This document shows, piece after piece, positions 46,320 through 54,363 of a stretch of 64,000 nucleotides of DNA; positions within the stretch are counted from its first letter, which is position 1, and each line of letters opens with the position of its first letter. Below the pieces are notes generated by a model that was given only the letters and a program-made list of their open reading frames with translations, had not been told where the DNA came from and made no database searches. A program made the translations under genes and the position numbers. The DNA is from Nocardioides baculatus (GTDB taxonomy: Bacteria; Actinomycetota; Actinomycetes; Propionibacteriales; Nocardioidaceae), in NCBI RefSeq assembly GCF_016735675.1, contig NZ_JAERSG010000001.1:992001-1056000 (forward strand), written 5' to 3'.

Positions 46320-46334
46320 TCTCCCTTGCTCGCT

Positions 46335-46427
46335 CCGCTGGTCGAGGAGGTCGCGCCGCGACCGTCACGAGACCATGGCCCCACTGGCCGGGTCTCGTGA
46401 CAGGCACCAGGGCGCCTCGACCAGCGG
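46335..46427. repeat. palindromic intergenic repeat, canonical copy
   Basis: Outer arms CCGCTGGTCGAG and CTCGACCAGCGG are perfect inverted repeats. Inner arms CGTCACGAGACC and GGTCTCGTGAC also pair. The element lies between the peptidoglycan-binding protein and the CPBP protease genes and could form a large two-level stem-loop. Confidence 0.75.
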
Positions 46428-46480
46428 TTTCTCGACCAACGGCAAGGCTGCTCTCAGCCGGCTGAGGGATGCTGTCCTGC

Positions 46481-47314
46481 GTGAGTACGACGACCGCTGC
46501 CCGTCGCGCGTGGTGGCGACTCCCGGACACGCCGGTGCCCGGTGGTGTGCCGGAGCTGGCGAAGGCCCTGCTGTGGTGCGAGCTCGCGCTGGTCCTGCTC
46601 GTGTCGCTCGGCCGCTCGGCGGTCTACTCGGTGGTCAACCTCGTCGCGGCGCTCACGGCACCCGGGCCGCTGTCGGCGCAGGGGGCCAACCTCAACAACT
46701 CGCTCGCCCCCGAGCGGCCGTGGCTCGACCTGACCTACCAGCTGCTGCGGATCGGCTTCGCGCTCGTGCCCGTCGCGCTGGCGGCGTACCTCCTGGTCCG
46801 GTCGGGCTCGCGCCTCACCGAGGTGTGGGCCCGCGGCGGTCGCTGGGCGTCCCTCGGCGACCTCGGTCGCGGGGCGGTCCTCGCGCTCGGCGTCGGGTCG
46901 GTCGGCGTGGTGTTCTACCTCGCGACCTACGCCCTCGGCACCAACCTCACCGTCGTCGCGCAGTCGCTGCCGGGTGAGTGGTGGCAGGTACCGGTGCTCG
47001 TGCTCGCCGCCGCCGAGAACGCCGTGCTCGAGGAGTTCGTCGTGCTGGGCTTCGTGCAGGTGCGGTTGCGCCAGATCGGCTTCGGCGACACCGCAGCGAT
47101 CGGCCTGGCGGCGCTGCTGCGCGGGTCCTACCACCTCTACCAGGGCCTCGGCGGGTTCGTCGGCAACCTCGTCATGGGGCTGCTCTTCGGCTACCTGTTC
47201 CGCCGCTGGGGCCGGGTGATGCCGTTCGTGGTCGCGCACACGCTGCTCGACGTCGGCGCCTTCGTCGGGTACGCCGCCCTGGCCGGCCGTGTCGACTGGC
47301 TGCCGACGCTCTAG
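46481..47314 (+). CDS. CPBP family intramembrane metalloprotease
   Basis: From GTG 46481 the protein has 277 residues and about eight hydrophobic segments. The CPBP (CAAX protease/Abi) motifs are all there: NAVLEEFVVLGFVQVRL (E-E-x3-x-R-like motif 1), LLRGSYHLYQG (F/Y-x2-H, motif 2) and FVVAHTLLDVG (motif 3 His). A GATGCT box 7 nt before GTG 46481 suggests a leaderless transcript. Members process prenylated-type peptides or confer bacteriocin immunity; here the role is unknown. Confidence 0.88.
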   Translation: MSTTTAARRAWWRLPDTPVPGGVPELAKALLWCELALVLLVSLGRSAVYSVVNLVAALTAPGPLSAQGANLNNSLAPERPWLDLTYQLLRIGFALVPVALAAYLLVRSGSRLTEVWARGGRWASLGDLGRGAVLALGVGSVGVVFYLATYALGTNLTVVAQSLPGEWWQVPVLVLAAAENAVLEEFVVLGFVQVRLRQIGFGDTAAIGLAALLRGSYHLYQGLGGFVGNLVMGLLFGYLFRRWGRVMPFVVAHTLLDVGAFVGYAALAGRVDWLPTL

Positions 47315-48519
47315 CGGGCGGCGGCCTCAGCGGGCCGCGTCTCGGGGGCCGCGAGCCAGAGGGGGATCGCGAGCAGGCTGACGAGCGCGGTCGTCGCGAA
47401 CGCCCAGCCGAAACCCGACTGGTCGGCGATCAGGCCGACCAGGACCGGTCCCAGGATGGCGCCCGCGTCCTGCGACATCTGGAAGGTGCTCAGCACCGTG
47501 CCGCCGCTGCGTCCGGACCCCACGACGTCGGCCACGCTGGCCTGCTGGCCGGGGTTCACCAGCCCCGCGCCGATGCCGGAGAGCACCGACAGCACCAGCA
47601 GCACGACGAGCGAGTGGCTCAGCCCGAGCGGGCCGAGCGACAGGGCGGTGACGACGAGACCGGCGACGACGAGGGGGCGACGCCCGAGCGAGTCGGCGAG
47701 GCGCCCGGAGACCTGGAGGGTGGCGGCGGTGCCGGCCGCGGCGAGTGCGAGCGCGACGCCGGCCACCCAGGTGTCGTCGTGCACCGCCACCGCGAGCTGC
47801 GGCAGCACGGCCACGCGGACCCCGAAGTTGCACCAGCCGTTGGCGAAGCCCGAGCCCAGCGCGGCGACATAGGCCCGGTGCCCGAGCGCCTCGCCCAGCC
47901 GCATCGGCGGGTCCAGCGGGCCGGCGTGGTCGGCCGGTCGCAGGCGGGCGCCGCCGAGCCGCACGCCGACGAGCGCGGCCGCGGCGACCAGCGCGACGGC
48001 GTACACCACGAAGGGGACCCGGAGGCCGAAGCCCGCGAGGGCGCCACCGAGCACCGGGCCGACCATGCCGCCGATGAGGAACGCGCTGGCGTAGGCCGAG
48101 GAGACCCGGCCCCGGATGGCCGGCGGGGCCAGCCTGACCAGCAGTGCCATCGCGGAGACGGTGAACATCGTCGAGCCGATCCCGCCGAGCCCGCGCAGCA
48201 CCAGCAGCTGGACGTAGCTCTGCGAGAACGCCGTGGCCAGCGAGGAGGCGGCGACCACGAGCAGCCCGGCCAGGTAGACCGGACGCTCACCGAGGCGCTG
48301 GATCAGCGCACCGCCGGCGGGTGCGAAGACGAGGCGGAAGAAGGCGAAGGCCGAGACCACGACCGAGGCGGCGGCGACGCCGACGTCGAAGCTGCGCGCG
48401 TAGGCGGGCAGGACGGGGGAGACGAGTCCGAATCCGATCGCGATGAGGAAGGCGGCCGCGAGCAGGACCCGGATCTCCGCCGGCAGGGATGGGGTGCCGG
48501 CAGGCGTGCGGAGCTTCAC
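47311..48519 (-). CDS. MFS transporter
   Basis: This 402-residue membrane protein has twelve likely helices. It begins MKLRTPAGTPSLPAEIRVLL; GGALIQRLGERPVYLAGL is the motif A loop, and the duplicate in the second half is GRLADSLGRRPLVVAGLVV. It is similar to DHA1-type drug efflux proteins. The start overlaps the stop of the DoxX gene by 4 bases, so the two form an operon. The end overlaps the CPBP gene by 4 bases in convergent orientation. Confidence 0.9.
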   Translation of the reverse strand: MKLRTPAGTPSLPAEIRVLLAAAFLIAIGFGLVSPVLPAYARSFDVGVAAASVVVSAFAFFRLVFAPAGGALIQRLGERPVYLAGLLVVAASSLATAFSQSYVQLLVLRGLGGIGSTMFTVSAMALLVRLAPPAIRGRVSSAYASAFLIGGMVGPVLGGALAGFGLRVPFVVYAVALVAAAALVGVRLGGARLRPADHAGPLDPPMRLGEALGHRAYVAALGSGFANGWCNFGVRVAVLPQLAVAVHDDTWVAGVALALAAAGTAATLQVSGRLADSLGRRPLVVAGLVVTALSLGPLGLSHSLVVLLVLSVLSGIGAGLVNPGQQASVADVVGSGRSGGTVLSTFQMSQDAGAILGPVLVGLIADQSGFGWAFATTALVSLLAIPLWLAAPETRPAEAAAR

Positions 48520-48956
48520 TCGTGGACGTCGACCTCTTCGGTGGCGAGCTCCTCGGCGCGGCGCTCATCGGCGCGTCGGCCGAGCCAGCCCCCGCCCCAC
48601 AGCGCGACGAGCACGAGGACCGGCTGGAAGAAGAGGCGGATGAAGCGCGCCCGGTCGGTGTCGAGGCCGAACGCGTCGGTGCCCTCGACGTACTGCGCGA
48701 TGTTGCCCGGGAAGATCGCGACGAAGAACGCCGCGAGCAGCGCGCCGATCGTGCGGCGGTGCTGCGGCATCGCGACGAACGCACTGCCCAGGGCGATCTC
48801 GACGACGCCGGACCCGACGACGGTGAGGTCCTCGTCGATCGGGAACCAGTCCGGCACCTGCGCCTGGAACTCCGCGCGCTGCGTGGTCAGGTGGAGCACG
48901 CCCGCGGTGACCATGAAGCCGCCGAGCACGACGCGGCCGACTGTCTGAGCCTTCAT
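48516..48956 (-). CDS. DoxX-like membrane protein
   Basis: This 146-residue protein starts MKAQTVGRVVLGGFMVTAGV and has four predicted helices: VLGGFMVTAGVLHL, VVGSGVVEIALGSAFVA, IGALLAAFFVAIFPGNIAQY and LFFQPVLVLVALWGGGWLG. This layout fits DoxX/DUF4267-like quinone-associated or uncharacterised membrane proteins. The cytoplasmic tail is acidic (ADERRAEELATEEVDVHE). Overlap with the MFS gene suggests co-translation; the function is unknown. Confidence 0.8.
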   Translation of the reverse strand: MKAQTVGRVVLGGFMVTAGVLHLTTQRAEFQAQVPDWFPIDEDLTVVGSGVVEIALGSAFVAMPQHRRTIGALLAAFFVAIFPGNIAQYVEGTDAFGLDTDRARFIRLFFQPVLVLVALWGGGWLGRRADERRAEELATEEVDVHE

Positions 48957-48965
48957 GCCCCCAGC

Positions 48966-50378
48966 CTAGGCGGGCGGCAGGAGCACGCCCGGATTCATCA
49001 GCCCCGCGGGGTCGAGCGCAGCCTTGACCGCCCGCATCAGGTCGACCTCCACCTCACTCTTGTACGACGCCCCCGCGACGGCCTTCGTCCGACCGAGGCC
49101 GTGCTCGGCGCTGATCGAGCCGTTGCCGGCGGCGACGGAGTCGTAGATCGCCGTCGAGAGGTCGCGCTCCGCCGCGCGCAGGTCGTCGTCGCGACCCACC
49201 GGAGAGCTCAGGTTGTAGTGCAGGTTGCCGTCGCCGACGTGGCCGTAGGTCACCGGACGGACGCCCGGGAGGACCTCGTCGAGCACGGGACCGATCGAGC
49301 TCGCCCACGCGGCGAGGTCGGCGATCGGCAGGGTGACGTCGTGCTTGAGGGTCGCGCCCTCGACCTTCTGCGCCTCCGAGATCCCCTCGCGGAGTGCCCA
49401 GAGCGCGGACCGCTGGGCGGGGCTGCCGGCGATCGCCGCGTCGGTGGCGAGGTCGGCCTCGACAGCGGCGCCGAGAATCGCCTCCAGGGCACCGTCGAGG
49501 CCGTCTTCGGACGACGCTCCGGCCAGCTCGACCAGGACGTACCAGTCGCTCGGCCCGGCCAGCGGGTCGCTCGCCCCGGGGAGGTGGGTGAGGACGAGGT
49601 CGAGGGCCTGACGGTTCGCGATCTCGAAGGTCGCCAGGTGCGCGCCCGCGTGCTGCTGGGCGACGCCGAGCAGCGCCACTGCGGCGTCGACCGACGGCAC
49701 GGCCACCCACGCGGTCGCGTGCCGCGGCGTCGCCGGGAACAGCCGGAGGACGGCTCCGGTGATGACACCGAGCGTGCCCTCGGACCCGATGAAGAGGTCC
49801 TTGAGCGAGTAACCGGTGTTGTCCTTGCGCAGCGCCCGCAGCCCGTCCCAGACCCGGCCGTCGGGCAGCACGACCTCGAGGCCGAGCACGAGCTCGCGGG
49901 TCATGCCGTAGCGCAGGACCGCGGTGCCACCGGCGTTCGTGGCGAGGTTGCCGCCGATCGTGCAGCTGCCCTCCGAGCCCAGCGACATCGGGAAGAGCCG
50001 ACCCGCCCCGGCGGCCGCGGCCTGCACGTCGGCGAGCACGACCCCGGCGTCCACGGTGATCGTCCCGGCGACCGGGTCGACGTCGCGCACGGTGCGCATC
50101 CGGCCGAGCGACAGCACGACCTGGCCGCCGGAGGAGTCGGGCACGCCGCCGCCGACGAGCCCGGTGTTGCCGCCCTGCGGCACGATCGCGGCCCCGGCCG
50201 CGTGGCACGCGGCGACCACGTCGGCCACCTCGGCCGTCGATCCCGGCCGCACCACGGCGAGCGCCCGACCGGAGTGGACGCCCGTCCAGTCGACGACGTA
50301 CGCCGCCACGTCTGCGTCGTCGGTGAGCACGTGCTCCGCGCCGACGGCCGTACGGAGGTGGTCGAGCAGGTCGGTCAT
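48966..50378 (-). CDS. FAD-linked oxidase (GlcD/D-lactate dehydrogenase type)
   Basis: This 470-residue protein from ATG 50378 (MTDLLDHLRTAVGAEHVLTD) has a PCMH FAD domain: AIVPQGGNTGLVGGGVP, SLGSEGSCTIGGNLATNAGG and FIGSEGTLGVITGAVLRL. The FAD-oxidase C-terminal domain has VTYGHVGDGNLHYNL with two likely metal His and ISAEHGLGRTK. These enzymes oxidise 2-hydroxy acids (D-lactate, glycolate, D-2-hydroxyglutarate) and pass electrons on to a carrier. No iron-sulfur GlcF subunit is adjacent. It is 20 bp downstream of the AEC transporter. Confidence 0.92.
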   Translation of the reverse strand: MTDLLDHLRTAVGAEHVLTDDADVAAYVVDWTGVHSGRALAVVRPGSTAEVADVVAACHAAGAAIVPQGGNTGLVGGGVPDSSGGQVVLSLGRMRTVRDVDPVAGTITVDAGVVLADVQAAAAGAGRLFPMSLGSEGSCTIGGNLATNAGGTAVLRYGMTRELVLGLEVVLPDGRVWDGLRALRKDNTGYSLKDLFIGSEGTLGVITGAVLRLFPATPRHATAWVAVPSVDAAVALLGVAQQHAGAHLATFEIANRQALDLVLTHLPGASDPLAGPSDWYVLVELAGASSEDGLDGALEAILGAAVEADLATDAAIAGSPAQRSALWALREGISEAQKVEGATLKHDVTLPIADLAAWASSIGPVLDEVLPGVRPVTYGHVGDGNLHYNLSSPVGRDDDLRAAERDLSTAIYDSVAAGNGSISAEHGLGRTKAVAGASYKSEVEVDLMRAVKAALDPAGLMNPGVLLPPA

Positions 50379-50398
50379 GACAGGTCCCTCTTCGTGGA

Positions 50399-51310
50399 TC
50401 AGCCCAGCAGCACGGCGACGAGCAGCGCCACCGGCAGCGAGGCCAGCGTGGTGACAAGGATGGTCTCGCGCGCCACATCCTCGCCGACGCGGTAGCGGGT
50501 GGCGTGCAGGAAGATGTTCTGCGCGGTCGGGAGCGCGGCGGTGATCACGACGCCGAGCAGCACCCGGTCGTCGAGCCCGAGCGCCAGGCCGACCGACCAG
50601 GCGACCACCGGCATGACGACCAGCTTGAGCACGCTCGCCACCAGCACCTCCCCGTTGTGGCCGGCGCGGCCGAGGGGCGGGCTCAGCCTCAGCGCGGCGC
50701 CGTACGACATCAGCATCAGCGGGATCGCCGCCCCGGCCAGCATCTCCAGGGGCGACACGACGGCTGCGGGCAGCCGCCAGCCGGTGAGGGCGAGGACGAG
50801 GCCGACGACCGCGGCGATGGTCAGCGGGTTGGTGACGAGCCGGCGCAGCGCCTGCCCGACGCCCTCGCCGCGGCCGGTGATCCGGTCGAGCACGATGAGG
50901 GCGGCCGGCTGCACGACGAGCATCTGGACCAGGAGCGTCGGCACGACGACGGTGATGTCGCCGACGACGTAGGCGGCCATGGCGATGCCGAGGTTGCCGG
51001 CGTTGACGTAGGACGAGGTGAGCGCGCCGATCAGCAACGGCCCGGTCGACAGGCCCCAGCGGAGCCGCGCGACGACGACGTACGCCGCGAAGCACGCGCC
51101 GAGGGAGACGGTCGAGGCGACGAGGTTGGCCGCCGCCGCCTGGAGGTGGACCTGGCTGATCGTGACGACCATCAGGGCGGGGGAGGCGACGAAGAACGCG
51201 ATCTCGCCGAGGGTGCGCTGCGAGCGGCGGTCGAGGACGCCGGCGTGAGCGAGCCCGGCGCCGGCGGCGATGACGACGAGGATCGTCGTGAAGCCGATCA
51301 GCAGGTCCAT
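50399..51310 (-). CDS. AEC family permease (auxin efflux carrier-like)
   Basis: This 303-residue protein has about ten hydrophobic helices. Two five-helix halves, each with a broken helix, are typical of the AEC family: the N-half contains YVNAGNLGIAMAAYVVGD and the C-half VITAALPTAQNIFLHATRY. The family moves small carboxylates such as malate or malonate. The neighbouring hydroxy-acid oxidase on the same strand, 20 bp away, suggests it carries that enzyme's substrate or product. Confidence 0.87.
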   Translation of the reverse strand: MDLLIGFTTILVVIAAGAGLAHAGVLDRRSQRTLGEIAFFVASPALMVVTISQVHLQAAAANLVASTVSLGACFAAYVVVARLRWGLSTGPLLIGALTSSYVNAGNLGIAMAAYVVGDITVVVPTLLVQMLVVQPAALIVLDRITGRGEGVGQALRRLVTNPLTIAAVVGLVLALTGWRLPAAVVSPLEMLAGAAIPLMLMSYGAALRLSPPLGRAGHNGEVLVASVLKLVVMPVVAWSVGLALGLDDRVLLGVVITAALPTAQNIFLHATRYRVGEDVARETILVTTLASLPVALLVAVLLG

Positions 51311-51387
51311 GCGTGCACCTCCCCGGGTATCGCGCGATAGCGAGGTCGTCCTGTACGGCGCGACCGCAGCCCGGCAAGGATGTCGTG

Positions 51388-52323
51388 GTGACCTCCGACG
51401 CCCAGCACCCGCCCCAGGCCCGTGTCGTCCAGCTCGGAGGGCTGATGCCCTTCGTCCGCGAGTGGCTCGAGGAGCGGTACGCCGCCCCGGTGCTGGCCGA
51501 CCTCGCGCAACCCGCGGGCGTCGAGGTGGCGGTCGTCGGGGGCGGCGCCCCGGCAGGAGCCGCGGAGATGGACTCCCTGCCCGACCTGCGGGCGATCGTG
51601 AACTTCGGCGTCGGCTACGACAACGTCGACGTCGCTGAGGCCTCGCGCCGCGGCATCGTGGTCTCGAACACCCCGGACGTGCTGACCGACGCGGTCGCCG
51701 ACCTCGCGGCCTTCCTGGTCGTCGACGTGCTGCGCGGCATCACGGCGGCCGATCGCTTCGTCCGCAGCGGTGCGTGGGCTCGCGGCGAGAAGTTCCCGCT
51801 CACCCGCGACGTGCGCGGCGCGGTCGTCGGCGTGCTCGGGCTGGGGCGCATCGGCGCCGCCGCGGCGGAGCGGCTGGAAGCCTTCGGGGCCGAGGTCCAC
51901 TACCACTCGCGCAGCCCCAAGGACGTGGCCTGGACCTACCACGCCAGCCCGGTCGAGCTGGCGTCCGCGAGCGACGTGCTGGTGGTGCTGACGCCCGGCG
52001 GTGCGGGCACCGAGCACCTCGTCGACGCCGCCGTGCTCGACGCGCTCGGGCCGGAGGGCTACCTCGTCAACGTCGCCCGCGGCTCGGTGGTGGACGAGGT
52101 CGCGCTCGTCGCCGCGCTGGAGGACGGGCGCATCGCCGGTGCGGGGCTCGACGTGTTCGCGGACGAGCCGCACGTGCCCGAGGCCCTGCTCGCCCGCGAC
52201 GACGTCGTGCTGCTGCCGCACGTCGGCAGTGCGACGACCCAGACGCGCGAGGCGATGGGCCGGGTCGTGCTCGACAACGTCGACGCGTTCCTCGAGCGCG
52301 GCGAGCTGGTGACTCCCGTCTGA
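51388..52323 (+). CDS. D-isomer-specific 2-hydroxyacid dehydrogenase
   Basis: From GTG 51388 (AAGGA 8 nt before) the protein has 311 residues, starting VTSDAQHPPQARVVQLGGLM. NAD-binding GVLGLGRIGAAAAERL, catalytic Arg in VNVARGSVVDE, Glu in LDVFADEPHVPE and His in LLPHVGSATTQTR are all present, so it should be active on a 2-keto/2-hydroxy acid such as glyoxylate, hydroxypyruvate or a sugar-acid intermediate. It runs toward the enolase-superfamily gene, with a palindromic operator between them. Confidence 0.92.
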   Translation: MTSDAQHPPQARVVQLGGLMPFVREWLEERYAAPVLADLAQPAGVEVAVVGGGAPAGAAEMDSLPDLRAIVNFGVGYDNVDVAEASRRGIVVSNTPDVLTDAVADLAAFLVVDVLRGITAADRFVRSGAWARGEKFPLTRDVRGAVVGVLGLGRIGAAAAERLEAFGAEVHYHSRSPKDVAWTYHASPVELASASDVLVVLTPGGAGTEHLVDAAVLDALGPEGYLVNVARGSVVDEVALVAALEDGRIAGAGLDVFADEPHVPEALLARDDVVLLPHVGSATTQTREAMGRVVLDNVDAFLERGELVTPV

Positions 52324-52341
52324 CACGTCATCTCCTGGGTC

Positions 52342-52384
52342 TTGACGAACTCATGCGATGAGTTGCAAACTCATCATACAAGTT
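52342..52384 (+). promoter_or_regulatory. promoter with two tandem GntR-type operators
   Basis: A TTGACG -35 candidate (52342-52347) is followed at once by AACTCATGCGATGAGTT (52348-52364, perfect arms) and then AACTCATCATACAAGTT (52368-52384, imperfect). The operators are 20 bp apart, two helical turns. They probably control the dehydratase gene and its FadR-type GntR regulator. Confidence 0.75.
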
Positions 52385-52406
52385 GGTCACGACCCGAGGG
52401 AACCCC

Positions 52407-53582
52407 ATGACGCTCACCGCCACCCCTGATCTCGCCCCGCCCGCCTCCGCAGCTGCGACGAGCACGGGAGATCGCATCCGCAGCATCACCGTGTCGCACG
52501 TCGTGCTCCCGCTGCCCAACCCGGTCAGCGACGCCAAGGTGCTCACCGGTCGCCAGAAGCCGCTGACCGAGACCGTCATGCTCTTCGTCGAGCTCACCAC
52601 CGAGCAGGGCCTCGAGGGGATGGGCTTCAGCTACAGCAAGCGCGCGGGCGGCAAGGCGCAGTACGCCCACCTCAAGGAGGTCCTCGACGTCGCGATCGGC
52701 CAGGACCCCAACGACATCGCGAAGATCTACGAGTCGCTGATGTGGGCCGGTGCCTCCGTCGGCCGCTCGGGTGTCGCGACCCAGGCGGTCGCCGCGCTCG
52801 ACGTCGCGCTGTACGACCTCAAGGCCCGTCGCGCGGGCCTCCCTCTGGCCAAGCTGCTCGGCGCGCACCGCGACTCGTGCCGCGTCTACAACACCTCCGG
52901 CGGCTTCCTCCAGGCCTCGGTCGAGGAGATCAAGGAGAAGGCGACCGCCTCGATCGAGTCCGGCATCGGCGGCATCAAGATCAAGGTCGGCCAGCCCGAC
53001 TGGCGCGAGGACCTGCGCCGGGTCGCCGCCCTGCGCGAGCACCTCGGCGACGGACCGTTCATGGTCGACGCCAACCAGCAGTGGGACCGCGCCCGCGCCC
53101 GCCGGATGTGTCGCGAGCTCGAGCAGCACGACCTGGTCTGGATCGAGGAGCCGCTCGACGCCTGGGACCACGTCGGCCACGCCGACCTCTCGCGGACCTT
53201 CGACACCCCGATCGCGACCGGCGAGATGCTGACCTCGGTCGACGAGCACATGGGCCTGGTCAACGCCGGCTACCGCGGCATCGTGCAGCCCGACGCCCCG
53301 CGCATCGGCGGCATCACGCCGTTCCTGCGCTTCGCCACCCTCGCCGCGCACCACCGCCTCGACCTCGCGCCGCACTACGCGATGGAGATCCACCTGCACC
53401 TCGCGGCGACGTACCCCACCGAGCCGTGGGTCGAGCACTTCGAGTGGCTCAACCCGCTCTTCGAGGAGCGCATCGACATCCGCGACGGCCACATCTTCGT
53501 GCCCGACCGCCCGGGCCTCGGCTTCACGCTGACCGAGCGCATGCGCGAGCTGACCCTGGAGACGGCTACCTTCTCCGCATGA
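52407..53582 (+). CDS. enolase-superfamily sugar-acid dehydratase (talarate/galactarate dehydratase-like)
   Basis: This 391-residue protein starts at ATG 52407 after GAGGGAACCCC. The MR-subgroup catalytic pieces are GGIKIKVGQPD (Lys-x-Lys base), MVDANQQWD (metal Asp), WIEEPLDAWD and IATGEMLTS (metal Glu residues), QPDAPRIGGITP and APHYAMEIHLHL (His base region). These point to dehydration of a sugar acid, closest to L-talarate/galactarate dehydratase; substrate assignment is tentative. It overlaps the GntR gene (ATGA). The upstream hydroxyacid dehydrogenase ends only 83 bp earlier. Confidence 0.88.
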   Translation: MTLTATPDLAPPASAAATSTGDRIRSITVSHVVLPLPNPVSDAKVLTGRQKPLTETVMLFVELTTEQGLEGMGFSYSKRAGGKAQYAHLKEVLDVAIGQDPNDIAKIYESLMWAGASVGRSGVATQAVAALDVALYDLKARRAGLPLAKLLGAHRDSCRVYNTSGGFLQASVEEIKEKATASIESGIGGIKIKVGQPDWREDLRRVAALREHLGDGPFMVDANQQWDRARARRMCRELEQHDLVWIEEPLDAWDHVGHADLSRTFDTPIATGEMLTSVDEHMGLVNAGYRGIVQPDAPRIGGITPFLRFATLAAHHRLDLAPHYAMEIHLHLAATYPTEPWVEHFEWLNPLFEERIDIRDGHIFVPDRPGLGFTLTERMRELTLETATFSA

Positions 53583-54250
53583 CGACCCTCTCCGCGGGCG
53601 TGGTCGCCGGCCTCAAGGACAAGATCCTGGCCGGCGACCTCGCCCCCGGCGCCAAGCTGCCGTCCGAGTCGGAGCTCATCGAGGAGTACGCCGTCTCCCG
53701 CACCGTCGTACGCGAGGCGGTGACCCGGCTGCGGGCCGAGGGCCTCGTCGAGACCCAGCAGGGCCGCGGCTCCTTCGTGCTCGCGGTGCCCGAGGCGTCG
53801 TCGTTCCTCGTCGAGTCGTCGGCGATCCGCACGCAGGCCGACGTGATGGCGATGCTCGACTTCCGCATCGGCGTCGAGAGCGAGGCGGCCGCCCTGGCCG
53901 CGCGCGACCACGCGCCCGGCGACGTCGCGGCGATCGAGGAGGCGATGGCCGGCTTCGTGCGCGCCGGCCACGAGGGCGCCGTCGAGGCCGACTTCGCCTT
54001 CCACCTGGCCATCGCGAAGGCGACCGGCAACAGGTTCTACGTCGACCTGCTCGGCTCGCTCGGACCGATGATGATCATGCTGCCGCGCACCCGGCTGGGC
54101 GAGGCGTACTCGATGACCGACGCGAGCCACGTCGAGCGCGTCCAGCGCGAGCACGACAACGTCGCGGCCGCCGTCCTCGCCGGCGACGCCGAGACGGCCC
54201 GCGCCGCCATGCGCCTCCACCTCGGCAACACCCGCCGCCGCGTCACCTGA
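53579..54250 (+). CDS. FadR-type GntR transcriptional regulator
   Basis: This 223-residue protein starts MTTLSAGVVAGLKDKILAGD, overlapping the dehydratase stop. The GntR winged helix is KLPSESELIEEYAVSRTVVREAVTRL; the FCD ligand domain contains DFRIGVESEAAALAARDHA, DFAFHLAIAKATGN (metal-binding Asp/His) and HDNVAAAVLAGDAETARAAM (His). FCD proteins typically sense carboxylates through a metal. It probably binds the tandem operators at 52348 and 52368. Confidence 0.93.
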   Translation: MTTLSAGVVAGLKDKILAGDLAPGAKLPSESELIEEYAVSRTVVREAVTRLRAEGLVETQQGRGSFVLAVPEASSFLVESSAIRTQADVMAMLDFRIGVESEAAALAARDHAPGDVAAIEEAMAGFVRAGHEGAVEADFAFHLAIAKATGNRFYVDLLGSLGPMMIMLPRTRLGEAYSMTDASHVERVQREHDNVAAAVLAGDAETARAAMRLHLGNTRRRVT

Positions 54251-54259
54251 GCTGCTCCG

Positions 54260-54357
54260 CCGCTGGTCGAGGAGGTCGCGCAGCGACCGTCACGAGACCT
54301 GGTCGTCGGACGGGTGGGTCTCGTGACAGGCGCCAGGGCGCCTTCCTCGACCAGCGG
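54260..54357. repeat. palindromic intergenic repeat, canonical copy
   Basis: The same element as at 46335-46427: outer CCGCTGGTCGAG...TCGACCAGCGG, inner CGTCACGAGACC...GGTCTCGTGAC, with an extra CCTT near the right arm. It lies between two convergent genes (gntR and gudD) and could act as a terminator for both. Confidence 0.75.
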
Positions 54358-54363
54358 AGAGGA

